64,000 nt of DNA, from contig NZ_BDCM01000013.1 of assembly GCF_001613505.1 (NCBI RefSeq), positions 372,001 through 436,000 of the forward strand, given 5' to 3'. Numbering within the stretch: position 1 is the first letter of the stretch; each line of letters opens with the position of its first letter. Shown here piece by piece: positions 25,246 to 35,221 of this stretch. Source of the stretch: Nocardia mikamii NBRC 108933. Lineage in GTDB: Bacteria; Actinomycetota; Actinomycetes; Mycobacteriales; Mycobacteriaceae. The position numbers and the translations under genes were made by a program. The notes under the pieces are model-generated. The model was given only the letters and a program-made list of their open reading frames with translations. It was not told the origin of the DNA and did not search any database.

Positions 25246-26316
25246 TCACCGTCCCCACGCGAGGGTTATTCGCGTCGTCGCGAGGAAATCCGCCGTCAGT
25301 TCGCGCAATGCCAGGAACTGCCCGCCCGTCCCGTATTTCCTTCGCAGACTTCCGAAATCGGTGAACGCGGCCGCGGCGGCGATCTGATTGGAGTCGGGAA
25401 TGCGGGTCGGGAACAACCGCGGCAGAGTGCGATTGGCCTGCAGGATCTCCAGGGTGGTGCGGTGGACCGCGGACGAACGTCGGTACTTGGTCACCACGAC
25501 GCCGAGCTCCTCCAGCGGATCACCCCAGCGTGCGGCGAGGTGGCGCAGATGCGCCTGCACCGGCGGAATTCCGTAGGTGGACATGATGTCCGGGATGGTG
25601 GGGATCAGGTAACCGTCGGACAGACGCAGGCCGTTCTGAGTGATCGGGCCGAGATTCGGCGGGCAGTCGACGAGGACGTAGTCGTAGTCCTCGAGCACGC
25701 CCGACAGCGCCCGAGCCAGCACCGCGGTGGGTTCGCCCTGCCGCAGCGCGGGCATCTCGTCCTGCAGCGCAATCAGTTTCGGCGAAGCGGGCAGCAGATC
25801 GACGGTGGTGACCGCGTGCATGGGCGACACTTCGTGCTGAATCAGCGCGCGCACATCGGGGGCGGGCCGCCCGGCCAGCGCGGCGGCGAAGATCGCGGCC
25901 AGGGTGCGGTCACCGGAATCCAGTTCCATCGCGCGGTTTTCGCCGACCATCATCGCGGTGAGATTGGCCTGTGGATCCAGATCGATCAACAGGACCCGCT
26001 TGTCGAATTCGGCGGACAGGATCTCGGCCAGCGCGGCCGTGGTGGTGGTCTTACCCACCCCGCCCTTCAAGTTGAACGTCGCCACCACGTACGGGCGCGA
26101 GCGCCCCGGCGTACGCTCGGCCTCCCAGATCCGTTGCGGCCGTTCCAACCGCAGCACACGGCCGGCCCGGGTGCGCCCCAGCCAGTCGAATCCGTCCTCG
26201 TCGGCCGCCGAATTCGCCGGCTGCGCCGCACCGAGCGGACCCACGACCTCGACCGATCCCGTGCGCTGCCCGGATGTTGTCTCGCTTCGTAACTCCACCA
26301 GCCCGAGACCCTCCAT
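25246..26316 (-). CDS. orphan ParA/Soj-like ATPase
   Basis: 356 residues. An N-terminal extension of about 75 residues precedes the deviant Walker A motif KGGVGKTTT (residues 84-92), followed by LIDLDPQANLT and VDCPPNLG, diagnostic of the ParA family. ParA proteins polymerise or form gradients on DNA and move chromosomes, plasmids or protein cargo. No ParB gene or parS-like repeats are next to it, so it is probably an orphan cargo-positioning ATPase rather than the chromosomal Soj. ATG 26316; it is divergent from phoU by 144 bases. Confidence 0.88.
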   Translation of the reverse strand: MEGLGLVELRSETTSGQRTGSVEVVGPLGAAQPANSAADEDGFDWLGRTRAGRVLRLERPQRIWEAERTPGRSRPYVVATFNLKGGVGKTTTTAALAEILSAEFDKRVLLIDLDPQANLTAMMVGENRAMELDSGDRTLAAIFAAALAGRPAPDVRALIQHEVSPMHAVTTVDLLPASPKLIALQDEMPALRQGEPTAVLARALSGVLEDYDYVLVDCPPNLGPITQNGLRLSDGYLIPTIPDIMSTYGIPPVQAHLRHLAARWGDPLEELGVVVTKYRRSSAVHRTTLEILQANRTLPRLFPTRIPDSNQIAAAAAFTDFGSLRRKYGTGGQFLALRELTADFLATTRITLAWGR

Positions 26317-26460
26317 TCACACCACCGTCGGCACGGTGCGCTACACCTTAATGATCGACACGCCCTGCGGCACTGCACGACACCGGCCCGCGAGGCGGAG
26401 ATTCGATGACTTTTCCTGGGATATTGCACGTTCGGCGCGGCGTCCGGCGAAGATACCGGA

Positions 26461-27123
26461 GTGCGAACGAAATTCTCTTCCGAACTCGCGGCGCTCACCG
26501 ACGAGCTCGCTCATATGGCTCGGTTGGCACACGAGGCGGCCGAACGCGCCGCGGTGGCGATCGAGAACGCCGATCTGACCGCTGCCTACGAGGTGTTCGC
26601 GCTGGAGGAGAGAATCCAGGCCGAGCACGCCAAATGCGAGGACCGGTCGGTGATCCTGCTCGCGCTCGAGGCGCCCGTCGCGCGGGATCTGCGCAATGTG
26701 GTGACCGCCATCCAGATCGCGGAGGATCTGTCCGGTATCGCGGGCGGGCTCAGCCGGGTGGCCGACGGTGTGGTACGGAAATTCCCGGAACCCGTGGCGC
26801 CCGAGGACATCACGCATCAACTCTCGGCGATGGCCGCGGCCCTGGTCGATCTCACGGCCGCGGCCATCGCGGTGATCTCGGCCCAGCAGGTGGAACCGGA
26901 CACCACCCTGATTCCGCCGGATCCGGCGATCGAACAGCTCCAGCAGCACCTGCTGCGCGCGGTCGCCGACGACGGCTGGCAGCACGGCAACGCGATGGCG
27001 GTCGAAACGGCGCTGCTGGCACACCATTTCGAGCGCTGCGCCGCACACTGCGTGCGGATCGGGCGGTTGATCCGGTTCTTCCACACCGGCGTACCGCTGT
27101 CGGCGCAGACCGGCGAGGAGTGA
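26461..27123 (+). CDS. phoU: PhoU-family phosphate transport regulator
   Basis: 220 residues with two copies of the PhoU three-helix bundle; the E/DxxxD metal-binding helices are visible as ENADLTAAYEVFALEERIQAEH and SAMAAALVDLTAAAI. PhoU dampens Pst phosphate uptake and the PhoR sensor. Here it is not beside pst genes; actinobacteria often carry two PhoU copies, one separate. GTG 26461. Confidence 0.8.
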   Translation: MRTKFSSELAALTDELAHMARLAHEAAERAAVAIENADLTAAYEVFALEERIQAEHAKCEDRSVILLALEAPVARDLRNVVTAIQIAEDLSGIAGGLSRVADGVVRKFPEPVAPEDITHQLSAMAAALVDLTAAAIAVISAQQVEPDTTLIPPDPAIEQLQQHLLRAVADDGWQHGNAMAVETALLAHHFERCAAHCVRIGRLIRFFHTGVPLSAQTGEE

Positions 27124-27185
27124 GCGAAACCTCCACTCCGCCGCCAGCACGAACTCCCGCACCGGACTCCGTAGTGGCTACGGAT

Positions 27186-27749
27186 TCAGGCCGTACCGGC
27201 AGAGGGTCTCGGCGCGAGATAGTGCGGTGCCACCGCATCGACCAGCCAGACTCCGTTGCCGGTGCGGTAGAACGAGTGCCCGTCGCGATACATCCGCTCG
27301 GCCGCGACGTCGAAGACCACCGGGCGACCGTGCCGGCCACCCACCGTGCGTGCCGTTTCCACATCCGCCGACAGGTGGACCGCATGCCGGCGCATCGGAC
27401 GCAGCCCCTCGGCCATGATCACATCGACCAGGTGCTCGGCCGTGCCGTGGAACAGGATCGGCGGCGGTTCGACCGCGGTGTAACCGAGCTCGACCGGAAT
27501 GGAATGTCCCTGCCGGGCGCGGATCGATGTGCCGCTCTCGTCGAATTCGTAGCGCTGCTTGTTGTTTCGGGCGACCACCGCGTTCAGGTCGTCACGAGTG
27601 ATCGTCGTTCCGGCAGCGTCGGCCTGCCGCAGCAGGATGTCCACCGGCACCCAGCCGGCCGCGTCCGGTTCCAGGCCGATTCCCTGCGGATCGTGCCGCA
27701 ACCATTTCGACAGGCGCTTCGACAAGCGCACCAATTCTCTATCGTTCAT
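27186..27749 (-). CDS. kptA: RNA 2'-phosphotransferase, Tpt1/KptA family
   Basis: 187 residues from ATG 27749, with GGGGA well placed; an ATG eight codons upstream has no such site. The Tpt1 signature parts are present in order: RLSKWLRHDP near residue 15, ARQGHSI, LFHGT, AVHLSADVETA and VFDVAAERMY. Tpt1 transfers an internal RNA 2'-phosphate to NAD+, giving ADP-ribose 1'',2''-cyclic phosphate. In bacteria the role is unclear since no 2'-phosphate-leaving splicing is known; NAD-linked RNA repair or RNA 5' ADP-ribosylation are suggestions. Confidence 0.88.
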   Translation of the reverse strand: MNDRELVRLSKRLSKWLRHDPQGIGLEPDAAGWVPVDILLRQADAAGTTITRDDLNAVVARNNKQRYEFDESGTSIRARQGHSIPVELGYTAVEPPPILFHGTAEHLVDVIMAEGLRPMRRHAVHLSADVETARTVGGRHGRPVVFDVAAERMYRDGHSFYRTGNGVWLVDAVAPHYLAPRPSAGTA

Positions 27750-27878
27750 AGTGGTTCCCCACCACAATGACATGGCGACCCGCATCGGCACCAACGAATT
27801 CCGCGCGGCGGGCTCCCGTGGTGTTCGGCCGCGGAGTCGGGCCCGGCAGGCTGCCGCTCGCGATCGCGCCGCCCCCGG

Positions 27879-28024
27879 CAGTGTCGACGCCGGCGGCCGC
27901 GGTGGCCTCCGCGGTGACGCGCGGGCTGCCGCCTCCGGACGCGTCGCTCCCAGCAGCATCGACACCTGTGTCCGCAGCGGCCTCCGCGGTGACGCGGGCT
28001 GCCATCTCCGGCCGCGTCGCTCCC
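27879..28024 (+). repeat. two tandem copies (about 73 and 71 bp) of a dispersed repeat
   Basis: Unit 1 is 27879-27951 and unit 2 is 27954-28024; they align end to end with about 80 percent identity and one 2-base gap, sharing GGCCTCCGCGGTGACGCG, GGCTGCC and CGCGTCGCTCCC. A more worn third unit may precede (27830-27878). Unit 2 also matches 60406-60458 in opposite orientation at 48 of 53 bases. The block fills most of the gap between kptA and pepA. No open frame with convincing codon use covers it. Not a CRISPR (no spacers). Confidence 0.7.
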
Positions 28025-28060
28025 GCCGGGGCCCCGAGCCCCACCCAGTAACCTGGGCGC

Positions 28061-29569
28061 ATGACAGCTGTTGCAGATCGTTCACTCGGCCCGGAACTGG
28101 CACGTACCGAGAGCATCGGTCCCGATACCGATGTCCTCGTGGTCGGACTTCTGTCCACCGACGACGGGCCCGTGATCGCCGCGGCCGACGTTTTCGACGC
28201 GGTGCTCGACGCCGGCACCCGGGAGCAGTTGCTGGCCTCGCTGCTGGCCGTCGGCGCGAAGGGTAAGGCCGAGGAACTGACCCGGATCCCGGCGCCGGAC
28301 GGGCTCGGCGCGACCAGCGTGCTCGCGGTCGGACTCGGCGGACGTGAGGCGCTGGACGCCGAGCAGATCCGCAAATCCGCCGGTGTGGCCGCCCGCTCGC
28401 TCGCCGGCACCGCCACGGCCGTCACGACGCTGTCCGGACTGGATCTGGGCGCCGCCGCCGAGGGCTTCTACCTGGGCGCCTACACCTTCACCACGTTCAA
28501 GTCCGAGAAGTCGGCGCCCAAACCGGCCGAGCGGCCGCTGCAGCGCGTCGAATTCCTCGTTCCCACAGCCGATTCCGGCGAGGACGAACTGTTCCGCGCC
28601 CAGGCCGTCGCCGAGGCGGTGGCGACCGCGCGAGATTTCGTCAACACTCCCCCGAACGCCCTCTTCCCGGCCGAGTTCGCCGAGCGCGCGGCCGAATTGG
28701 CGCGGGCGGCCGGACTCGATGTGGAGATCCTCGACGAGAAGCAGCTGGAGGCGGGCGGTTACGGCGGCATCGTCGGCGTCGGCAAGGGCTCCTCGCGCCC
28801 GCCGCGGCTGATCCGCATCACCTACTCCGGCGGGGATACGAAGGTCGCCCTGATCGGTAAGGGCATCACCTTCGACACCGGCGGTATCTCGATCAAGCCG
28901 GCGGCCAATATGGAGAATATGACCTCCGATATGGGTGGCGCCGCGGCGGTCATCGCGACGACCCTGGTGGCGGCGCGCCTCGGGCTCCCGATCACGGTCA
29001 CCGCGACGGTGCCGATGGCCGAGAACATGCCCTCGGCAACCGCGCAGCGTCCCGGTGATGTGCTCACCCAGTACGGCGGCACCACGATCGAGGTCATCAA
29101 CACCGACGCCGAGGGCCGGCTGATCCTGGCCGACGCGATCGTGCGCGCGGGCGAGGACGACCCGGACTACCTGATCGACGTCGCGACGCTGACCGGCGCG
29201 CAGATGGTCGCACTCGGCACCCGCACCCCGGGCGTGATGGGCACCGAGGAATTCCGCGACCGGGTGGCGCGGCTGTCGCAGGAGGTCGGCGAGAACGGCT
29301 GGCCGATGCCGCTGCCCGCCGAATTGCGTGCCGACCTGAACTCGAAGGTCGCCGATATGGCCAACGTCTCCCCGCACCGCTGGGGCGGCATGCTGGTCGC
29401 CGGAACCTACCTCAAGGAATTCGTGCCCGAGGGGGTGCAGTGGGCGCACCTGGATGTCGCGGGCCCGGCCTACAACACCGGCGGGCCGTTCGGCTACATC
29501 GGCAAGGGCGGCACCGGCGTTCCCGTGCGCACCCTGGTCGCCGTGTTGACCGATATCGCGGGCGAATAA
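28061..29569 (+). CDS. pepA: leucyl aminopeptidase (M17)
   Basis: 502 residues. The M17 metal and catalytic motifs are clear: [15 protein letters not shown] (about residue 265-279) with the zinc-binding lysine and aspartate, and NTDAEGRL (about 347-354) with the Asp/Glu ligands, plus the GGAAAV and ANMENM segments. It removes N-terminal residues from peptides in the cytosol as a hexamer. ATG 28061. In M. tuberculosis pepB (Rv2213) stands at the same place beside dlaT, so the synteny supports the call. Confidence 0.95.
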   Translation: MTAVADRSLGPELARTESIGPDTDVLVVGLLSTDDGPVIAAADVFDAVLDAGTREQLLASLLAVGAKGKAEELTRIPAPDGLGATSVLAVGLGGREALDAEQIRKSAGVAARSLAGTATAVTTLSGLDLGAAAEGFYLGAYTFTTFKSEKSAPKPAERPLQRVEFLVPTADSGEDELFRAQAVAEAVATARDFVNTPPNALFPAEFAERAAELARAAGLDVEILDEKQLEAGGYGGIVGVGKGSSRPPRLIRITYSGGDTKVALIGKGITFDTGGISIKPAANMENMTSDMGGAAAVIATTLVAARLGLPITVTATVPMAENMPSATAQRPGDVLTQYGGTTIEVINTDAEGRLILADAIVRAGEDDPDYLIDVATLTGAQMVALGTRTPGVMGTEEFRDRVARLSQEVGENGWPMPLPAELRADLNSKVADMANVSPHRWGGMLVAGTYLKEFVPEGVQWAHLDVAGPAYNTGGPFGYIGKGGTGVPVRTLVAVLTDIAGE

Positions 29570-29590
29570 GCGGCACAGCACAATTCGGAT

Positions 29591-29628
29591 TCCCGGTCGG
29601 CGGCTATCGGACGTGTGGCCGACCGGGA
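29591..29628. terminator. hairpin after pepA
   Basis: TCCCGGTCGGC and GCCGACCGGGA form perfect 11-base arms around a 16-base loop, 21 bases after the pepA stop. No T run follows, as usual in GC-rich actinobacteria. Confidence 0.65.
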
Positions 29629-29814
29629 TCTGGTCAGCGCATCACCCGGACCGGTTCGGCACCGACGCCGGCGCCTGCCCGACCGCGGTGTGCGCGCCCG
29701 ACGCCTCACCACGAGCTGAGCGCACGCCAGTAGACCGGCGCTGGTGTCGACGGCCGCCGTCGCGATCCTGCTGACGCGAATTCCAACTATCGGCCCCCAC
29801 TCGGCCCGAAGCTC

Positions 29815-30165
29815 CTACTCCGCGGACAGATCCCGCAGATCGGCCTCCAGCGCGCGCTTGCGCTCGATGCGTTTGCGGGCGTCGTAGTCGCGCATGCGCT
29901 GCGGGTAACCGGTGCGACCGACGTCGTAGACGGGAACCCCCAGGCGGCTCGACAATTGGCGCGCACCGCGCTCGCCCACGACCCGGCGTGTCCATTCCCC
30001 ATCGGCGGCGATAAGAATCGCTGTGACATCGGTCACTGTCGTCTTGGGTTCGATATACGCCTCGACACCCACATGCGTGCGCACCCAGTCGGCCAGATAA
30101 CGAATATCGGAGGCGTCGGCGCCTCTGCCCGCGCGGCCGCCGCGGAAACGATCGAGCAACCCCAC
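29815..30165 (-). CDS. conserved hypothetical protein of the pepA-sucB interval
   Basis: 116 residues from GTG 30165, with AGGAGG nine bases upstream. Mostly alpha/beta with a basic N-terminus ([12 protein letters not shown]), a central [14 protein letters not shown] strand, and a highly charged helical C-terminus ([21 protein letters not shown]). Small proteins of this shape lie beside pepA in Nocardia and relatives, but no function is known. It is convergent with pepA and divergent from sucB. Confidence 0.75.
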   Translation of the reverse strand: MGLLDRFRGGRAGRGADASDIRYLADWVRTHVGVEAYIEPKTTVTDVTAILIAADGEWTRRVVGERGARQLSSRLGVPVYDVGRTGYPQRMRDYDARKRIERKRALEADLRDLSAE

Positions 30166-30576
30166 GGCCGCCTACCTCCTGGTCGAATGTCGGGTGCGTG
30201 CACTCCCGATCCATCGATAGTGCCAGCTGTCGGGCATTTCGGGCGCACGCCCAGCTCCGTCGAGGACACGGTGTCCGATCCCCGCGGTTCGGCGCGGGGT
30301 GTCGAACCAGACACGCCGAGCCGGACGATCGACATCGGGGCAGCTCTCCGCAGCGGCGCGGATGCTGTGATGTCGCCACGGGCCCGCCGACCGCCCGCCC
30401 TGTGGTACGTATCGCAACGGCGAGTGCAAGGATGGAGAACCGGAACAAGAACCGCACGGATCTCCGGTGCCACAGGAATGTTCGGTGGCAGTCGGGTGCT
30501 CGCCGCGACCCGCGGCGCGCCCCGCCGAGAGACGAACTGTTGTGAACCCGTCGAGCAGTTAGAGGAGTCAACGGAC
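30166..30576. other. intergenic region upstream of sucB
   Basis: 411 bases with no convincing gene on either strand; short ORFs are in poor frames. It must carry the sucB promoter and the promoter of the divergent small gene. No palindrome or hairpin stands out. The AGAGGAG ribosome site of sucB is at 30561-30567. Confidence 0.4.
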
Positions 30577-32379
30577 ATGGCCTTCTCCGTCCAGATGCCA
30601 GCTCTTGGTGAGAGCGTCACCGAGGGCACTGTGACCAGGTGGCTGAAGCAGGAAGGAGACACGGTCGAGGTCGACGAGCCCCTGCTCGAAGTGTCCACCG
30701 ACAAGGTCGACACCGAAATCCCGTCCCCCGCAGCGGGTGTGCTCACCAAGATCGTGGCCCAGGAAGACGACGTCGTCGAGGTCGGCGGCGAACTGGGCGT
30801 GATCGGCGACGCCGGCGAGGCGTCCGGGTCCGCACCCGCCCCGGCACAGGAGGCACCTGCCCAGCAGGCACCGGCCGAATCCGCCCCCGCGCAGGAGGCC
30901 CCCGCGCAGGAAGCGCCCGCGCAGCAGCCCGCCCCCGCCGCGCAGTCCGGTGGTGCCGCCGACGGCACGTCGGTGAAGATGCCGGAACTCGGCGAATCCG
31001 TCACCGAGGGCACCGTCACCCGCTGGCTCAAGCAGGTCGGTGACCAGGTCGAGGTCGACGAGCCGCTGCTCGAGGTCTCCACCGACAAGGTCGATACCGA
31101 AATCCCGTCGCCGGTGGCCGGCACGCTGCTCGAGATCAGCGCGAACGAGGACGACGTGGTGTCGGTCGGCGGTCAGCTCGGCGTGATCGGCAGCGGCTCG
31201 CCCGCCGCCGCGCAGTCCGCGCCCGCCCCGGCTCCGGCGCCCGCGCAGCAGCAGGCACCCGCCCAGGAAGCGCCGGCTCAGGAAGCTCCCGCTCAGCAGG
31301 CCCCCGCCCAGCAGGCGCCGCAGCAGCAGGCTCCTCAGCAGGCGCCGGCCGAGCAGAAAGCGCCCGCGCAGCAGGCTCCCGCTCAGCAGGCGCCGGCCCA
31401 GGCCGCGCCCGCCGCGTCCGGTAACGGCGAATCCCCCTACGTCACCCCGCTGGTCCGCAAGCTGGCCCAGGAGAACAACGTCGATCTGTCGACCCTGAAG
31501 GGTTCCGGCGTCGGCGGCCGCATCCGCAAGCAGGACGTGCTCGCGGCGGCGGAGGCCAACAAGGCCCCGGCCGCTCCGCAGCCCGCTGCCGCGCCGGCCG
31601 CTGCCGCCGCCCCCGCCGCGCCGTCGGCTCCGGCCGGCGCCCGTCCGCAGTTGCAGGCACTGCGCGGCACGGTCCAGAAGGCCAACCGCATCCGGCAGAT
31701 CACCGCCACCAAGACCCGCGAATCGCTGCAGACCACCGCGCAGCTGACCCAGACCCACGAGGTCGACGTCACCAAGATCGCGGCGCTGCGGGCCAAGGCC
31801 AAGAGCGCATTCGCCAACCGTGAGGGCGTCAATCTGACGTTCCTGCCCTTCTTCGCGAAGGCCGCCGTGGAGGCGCTGGGCGTGCACCCCAACGTCAACG
31901 CCTCCTACAACGAGGACACCAAGGAGATCACCTACCACTCCTCGGTGCACCTGGGCATCGCGGTCGACACCGAGCAGGGTCTGCTGTCGCCGGTGATCCA
32001 CAACGCCAGCGACCTGTCGCTGGCCGGCCTGGCCCGCGCCATCGCCGATATCGCCAACCGCGCCCGCACCGGCGGCCTCAAGCCGGACGAGCTGGCCGGC
32101 GGCACGTTCACGATCACCAACATCGGCAGCCAGGGGGCCCTGTTCGACACTCCGATCCTGGTGCCGCCGCAGGCGGCGATGCTGGGCACGGGTGCGATCG
32201 TCAAGCGCCCGATCGTGATCTCCGACAACGGCAGCGAGTTCATCGGCATCCGCTCGATGTGCTACCTGCCGCTGACCTACGATCACCGCCTCATCGACGG
32301 CGCCGACGCCGGCCGCTTCCTGACCACCATCAGGCACCGGCTGGAGGAGGCTGCGTTCGAGGCCGACCTCGGTCTGTAA
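30577..32379 (+). CDS. sucB: dihydrolipoamide acyltransferase E2 with two lipoyl domains
   Basis: 600 residues. Two near-identical lipoyl domains cover about residues 1-80 and 130-208; Lys43 and Lys171 sit in the VSTDKVDTE lipoylation motif. Between and after them are long Ala/Pro/Gln linkers. An E3-binding domain ([14 protein letters not shown]) begins near 285, and the catalytic domain holds His570 in [10 protein letters not shown]. This is the actinobacterial DlaT/SucB type, the E2 core shared by pyruvate dehydrogenase and, in mycobacteria, peroxide defence. It needs octanoyl transfer and LipA sulfur insertion for activity; lipA lies downstream. Confidence 0.93.
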   Translation: MAFSVQMPALGESVTEGTVTRWLKQEGDTVEVDEPLLEVSTDKVDTEIPSPAAGVLTKIVAQEDDVVEVGGELGVIGDAGEASGSAPAPAQEAPAQQAPAESAPAQEAPAQEAPAQQPAPAAQSGGAADGTSVKMPELGESVTEGTVTRWLKQVGDQVEVDEPLLEVSTDKVDTEIPSPVAGTLLEISANEDDVVSVGGQLGVIGSGSPAAAQSAPAPAPAPAQQQAPAQEAPAQEAPAQQAPAQQAPQQQAPQQAPAEQKAPAQQAPAQQAPAQAAPAASGNGESPYVTPLVRKLAQENNVDLSTLKGSGVGGRIRKQDVLAAAEANKAPAAPQPAAAPAAAAAPAAPSAPAGARPQLQALRGTVQKANRIRQITATKTRESLQTTAQLTQTHEVDVTKIAALRAKAKSAFANREGVNLTFLPFFAKAAVEALGVHPNVNASYNEDTKEITYHSSVHLGIAVDTEQGLLSPVIHNASDLSLAGLARAIADIANRARTGGLKPDELAGGTFTITNIGSQGALFDTPILVPPQAAMLGTGAIVKRPIVISDNGSEFIGIRSMCYLPLTYDHRLIDGADAGRFLTTIRHRLEEAAFEADLGL

Positions 32380-32411
32380 AACGCTGCGCGACATGACGAT
32401 TCGGTGACGAC

Positions 32412-33302
32412 ATGAAGGTTGTGATCGCCGGTTCGTCCGGACTCGTCGGGACGGCGCTGGTCGCCGCGCTGCGCCGGGACGGGCACGAGGTGGCCCGCCT
32501 GGTGCGCCGTCCCGCCGCGGCCGAGGACGAGTTCAGCTGGGATCCGGTGCGGGCGCAGGTGCCCGCACCGGCCCTGCGCGCGGCCGATGCCGTGGTCAAC
32601 CTGTGCGGCGCCGGACTCGGCGCGCGGCGCTGGAACGGCAGTTACAAACAGCAGCTGCGCGACAGCCGCATCGGCCCGACCGACGTGCTGGCCACCGCGG
32701 TCGCCGCCGCCGGCGTGCCGACGCTGGTGAACGCCAGCGGCGTGCATTTCTACGGCGGCGACACCGGCGACCGGGTGATCACCGAATCCGATTCCGCCGG
32801 AACGGGTTTCCTGGCGACGCTGTGCCGGGACTGGGAGGCCGCCACCCAGCCCGCGGTCGATGCCGGGGTGCGGGTGGTGCAGGTGCGCAGTGCGGTGGTG
32901 CTGTCTCGCCACGGCGGCATGCTGGCCCTGTTGCGGCCGCTGTATTCGATCGGCCTGGGCGGGCGCCTGGGCAGCGGGCGCCAGTATCAACCGTGGATCT
33001 CACTCGACGACGAGGTCGCCGGCATCTCGTTCGTCCTGACCACCCCGTCGGTGCGCGGACCGGTCAACATGGTCGGCCCCGCGCCGGTGACCAATGCCGA
33101 ATTCAATCGCGCGCTGGGGCGGGCGCTGCATCGTCCGGCGCCGTTCATCGTGCCCGCCGTCGCCTTGCACGCCGCGGTCGGCGAATTGGCTCAGGAGGCG
33201 ATCCTGCGCGGCCCGCGCGCGATTCCCACCGTCCTCGAGGACGCGGGCTACACCTTCCGCCACGAAACCATCGGGCAGGCGCTGGCGTCGGTGATCGACT
33301 GA
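32412..33302 (+). CDS. TIGR01777 NAD(P)-binding epimerase-like protein
   Basis: 296 residues. The Rossmann motif is AGSSGLVGTALVAAL near the N-terminus, followed by VNLCGAGLG, NASGVHFYGGDTG and the C-terminal GPVNMVGPAPVTNAEFN and LGRALHRPAPF that mark the TIGR01777 (YfcH/Rv2216) group. Related to nucleotide-sugar epimerases but the substrate is not known. It is 32 bases behind sucB, as Rv2216 is behind dlaT, and is likely co-transcribed. The next gene would be lipB in M. tuberculosis but is a GNAT here. Confidence 0.88.
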   Translation: MKVVIAGSSGLVGTALVAALRRDGHEVARLVRRPAAAEDEFSWDPVRAQVPAPALRAADAVVNLCGAGLGARRWNGSYKQQLRDSRIGPTDVLATAVAAAGVPTLVNASGVHFYGGDTGDRVITESDSAGTGFLATLCRDWEAATQPAVDAGVRVVQVRSAVVLSRHGGMLALLRPLYSIGLGGRLGSGRQYQPWISLDDEVAGISFVLTTPSVRGPVNMVGPAPVTNAEFNRALGRALHRPAPFIVPAVALHAAVGELAQEAILRGPRAIPTVLEDAGYTFRHETIGQALASVID

Positions 33303-33408
33303 GCGGGGTGCCGAGCGGTGGGTGAAACCGCTCACACCTGCACGGACACCGCTCGCGTTCGAGCCCGATCGGCTCGCCGCCGCCGAGGGTTGCGGATAGT
33401 TTGAGGCG

Positions 33409-33960
33409 GTGACCGATATCCAGTCGGGTGGACCGCGCATTCGCGATGCCGAGGAACGCGACATCCCCACCATCCTCGCCATTCACAACGACGCCGTGGC
33501 CGAGACGACCGCCATCTGGGACACCCAGCCGGTCGACCTCGACGATCGCCTGCACTGGTGGCGTGACCGGGTGGCCGCCGGATATCCGGTGCTCGTCGCC
33601 ATCATCGACGGTGAGGTGGCCGGATATGCCAGCTACGCGCAGTGGCGGCCCAAATCCGGCTACCGGTACTGCGTGGAGAATTCGGTGTACGTCTCGGAGC
33701 GGTTCCAGCGCCGCGGCGCGGCGACCGCGCTGCTGACGGCCCTGCTGGGGCGGGCCGAGGAGTCCGGACGGGTGCACACGGTCATCGCGGCGATCGAAAC
33801 CTCCAACAAGACCTCGATTCTGCTGCACGAGAAGTTCGGCTTCCGGATCGTCGGCCAGCTGTCCGAGGTGGGTCACAAGTTCGGCGGATGGATGGATCTG
33901 ACCTTGATGCAGCGCACGCTGCCGGGCCCGATTTCGGCGGGCGTAGAGTCGTTCGAGTGA
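33409..33960 (+). CDS. GNAT-family N-acyltransferase occupying the lipB position
   Basis: 183 residues with a GNAT fold: [12 protein letters not shown]-type strand 3/4 ([10 protein letters not shown]), the CoA pyrophosphate loop [15 protein letters not shown] and [13 protein letters not shown]. The sequence resembles the phosphinothricin/small-amine acetyltransferases. Its stop overlaps the lipA GTG as GTGA, so the two are translationally coupled. In M. tuberculosis the gene between Rv2216 and lipA is lipB, which octanoylates E2; no lipB-like sequence is visible here. It could acylate a lipoyl-related target, detoxify amines, or be an unrelated insertion. GTG 33409. Confidence 0.85.
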   Translation: MTDIQSGGPRIRDAEERDIPTILAIHNDAVAETTAIWDTQPVDLDDRLHWWRDRVAAGYPVLVAIIDGEVAGYASYAQWRPKSGYRYCVENSVYVSERFQRRGAATALLTALLGRAEESGRVHTVIAAIETSNKTSILLHEKFGFRIVGQLSEVGHKFGGWMDLTLMQRTLPGPISAGVESFE

Positions 33961-35045
33961 CCTCCGTCGATACCCCGACATCGAACAGCGGCACGGCACA
34001 CACCGCCGCGCCGACCACTTCGTCCTCCGATTCCCTGGTACGGGAATCAGGCGGTCGCAAATTGCTTCGTATCGAGGCACGCAACGCGCAGACCCCGATC
34101 GAACGCAAGCCGAAGTGGATCCGCACCCGCGCCACCATGGGCCCCGAGTACTCCGAACTCAAGGGCCTGGTCAAACGTGAAGGGCTGCACACGGTCTGCG
34201 AGGAAGCGGGCTGTCCCAACATCTTCGAATGCTGGGAGGATCGTGAGGCCACCTTCCTCATCGGCGGCGAACAGTGCACCCGCCGCTGCGATTTCTGCCA
34301 GATCGACACCGGTAAGCCCGCCGCGCTCGACCGCGACGAACCGCGCCGGGTGGCCGAGAGCGTGCAGGCGATGGGTCTGCGGTACTCGACGATCACCGGT
34401 GTCGCCCGCGACGACCTCGACGACGGCGGCGCCTGGCTGTATGCCGAAACCGTGCGCGCCATCAAACGACTCAACCCGCACACCGGCGTGGAGTTGCTGA
34501 TCCCCGATTTCAACGCCGAACCCGATCAGCTGGCCGAGGTGTTCTCCTCGCGGCCGGAGGTGCTGGCGCACAATGTCGAGACCGTGCCGCGCATCTTCAA
34601 GCGGATCCGTCCGGCTTTCCGCTACGAGCGATCGCTGGCGGTGCTGACCGCGGCCCGCGAGGCCGGTCTGGTCACCAAGTCGAATCTGATCCTCGGTATG
34701 GGCGAGACCCCCGAAGAGGTCACCCAGGCGATGCGTGACCTGCACGAGGCCGGTTGCGACATCCTCACCATCACCCAGTACCTGCGGCCCTCGCCGCGCC
34801 ACCATCCGGTGGACCGCTGGGTGAAGCCGGAGGAATTCGTCGAACATTCCCGCGTCGCAACCGAACTCGGCTTCGCCGGCGTGATGGCCGGTCCGCTGGT
34901 GCGCTCCTCCTACCGCGCCGGCCGGTTGTACGCGCAGGCGATGGCGCATCACGGGCGGGAGATCGCACCGGAGATGGCGCATCTGGCCGCGGAGGGCTCG
35001 GCGAGTCAGGAGGCGAGCTCGGTTCTCGCCCGATTCGGCAGCTGA
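33957..35045 (+). CDS. lipA: lipoyl synthase
   Basis: 362 residues. The radical SAM cluster is CTRRCDFCQ (C-x3-C-x2-C) and the auxiliary 4Fe-4S cluster [12 protein letters not shown] (C-x4-C-x5-C), both complete; [18 protein letters not shown] and [19 protein letters not shown] are also hallmark. It inserts two sulfurs into octanoyl-E2 to form lipoate, acting on SucB and the glycine cleavage H protein. GTG 33957 overlaps the GNAT stop. The first 40 residues are low-complexity and probably flexible. Confidence 0.95.
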   Translation: MTSVDTPTSNSGTAHTAAPTTSSSDSLVRESGGRKLLRIEARNAQTPIERKPKWIRTRATMGPEYSELKGLVKREGLHTVCEEAGCPNIFECWEDREATFLIGGEQCTRRCDFCQIDTGKPAALDRDEPRRVAESVQAMGLRYSTITGVARDDLDDGGAWLYAETVRAIKRLNPHTGVELLIPDFNAEPDQLAEVFSSRPEVLAHNVETVPRIFKRIRPAFRYERSLAVLTAAREAGLVTKSNLILGMGETPEEVTQAMRDLHEAGCDILTITQYLRPSPRHHPVDRWVKPEEFVEHSRVATELGFAGVMAGPLVRSSYRAGRLYAQAMAHHGREIAPEMAHLAAEGSASQEASSVLARFGS

Positions 35046-35066
35046 ATCGAATCAGCCACCTCGTAG

Positions 35067-35096
35067 CGACCGGCCGAATTCGCCTTCGGCCGGTCG
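35067..35096. terminator. hairpin after lipA
   Basis: CGACCGGCCGAA and TTCGGCCGGTCG form perfect 12-base arms around TTCGCC, 22 bases after the lipA stop, followed by a short T-rich run. It should end the sucB-lipA transcript. Confidence 0.75.
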
Positions 35097-35221
35097 TTCG
35101 TTGCGTCCGGGGTGCGGATTCACCACGGATGGGGTGCGGATCCCCGGAACGGGTGACACAGCCGCGCGCCGGTGGGAAGCTCGAAGCAACCGCACGTGTC
35201 GACTCCGGGAAGTGAAGAGAC

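Noticed and set aside
25246-26461. ParA with PhoU as a plasmid partition locus
   Set aside because: No ParB or parS-like repeats, and all neighbours are chromosomal genes.
27879-28024. CRISPR-like tandem repeat
   Set aside because: Only two to three adjacent units without spacers of constant length, and no cas genes.
31200-31430. Ala/Pro/Gln codon repeats in sucB as a possible mobile or slippage element
   Set aside because: They are in frame and match the flexible linkers normal for E2 proteins.
30568-32394. 608-codon minus-strand ORF of Gly/Arg/Leu-rich sequence
   Set aside because: Antisense to sucB; its repeats mirror the Ala/Pro/Gln linkers.
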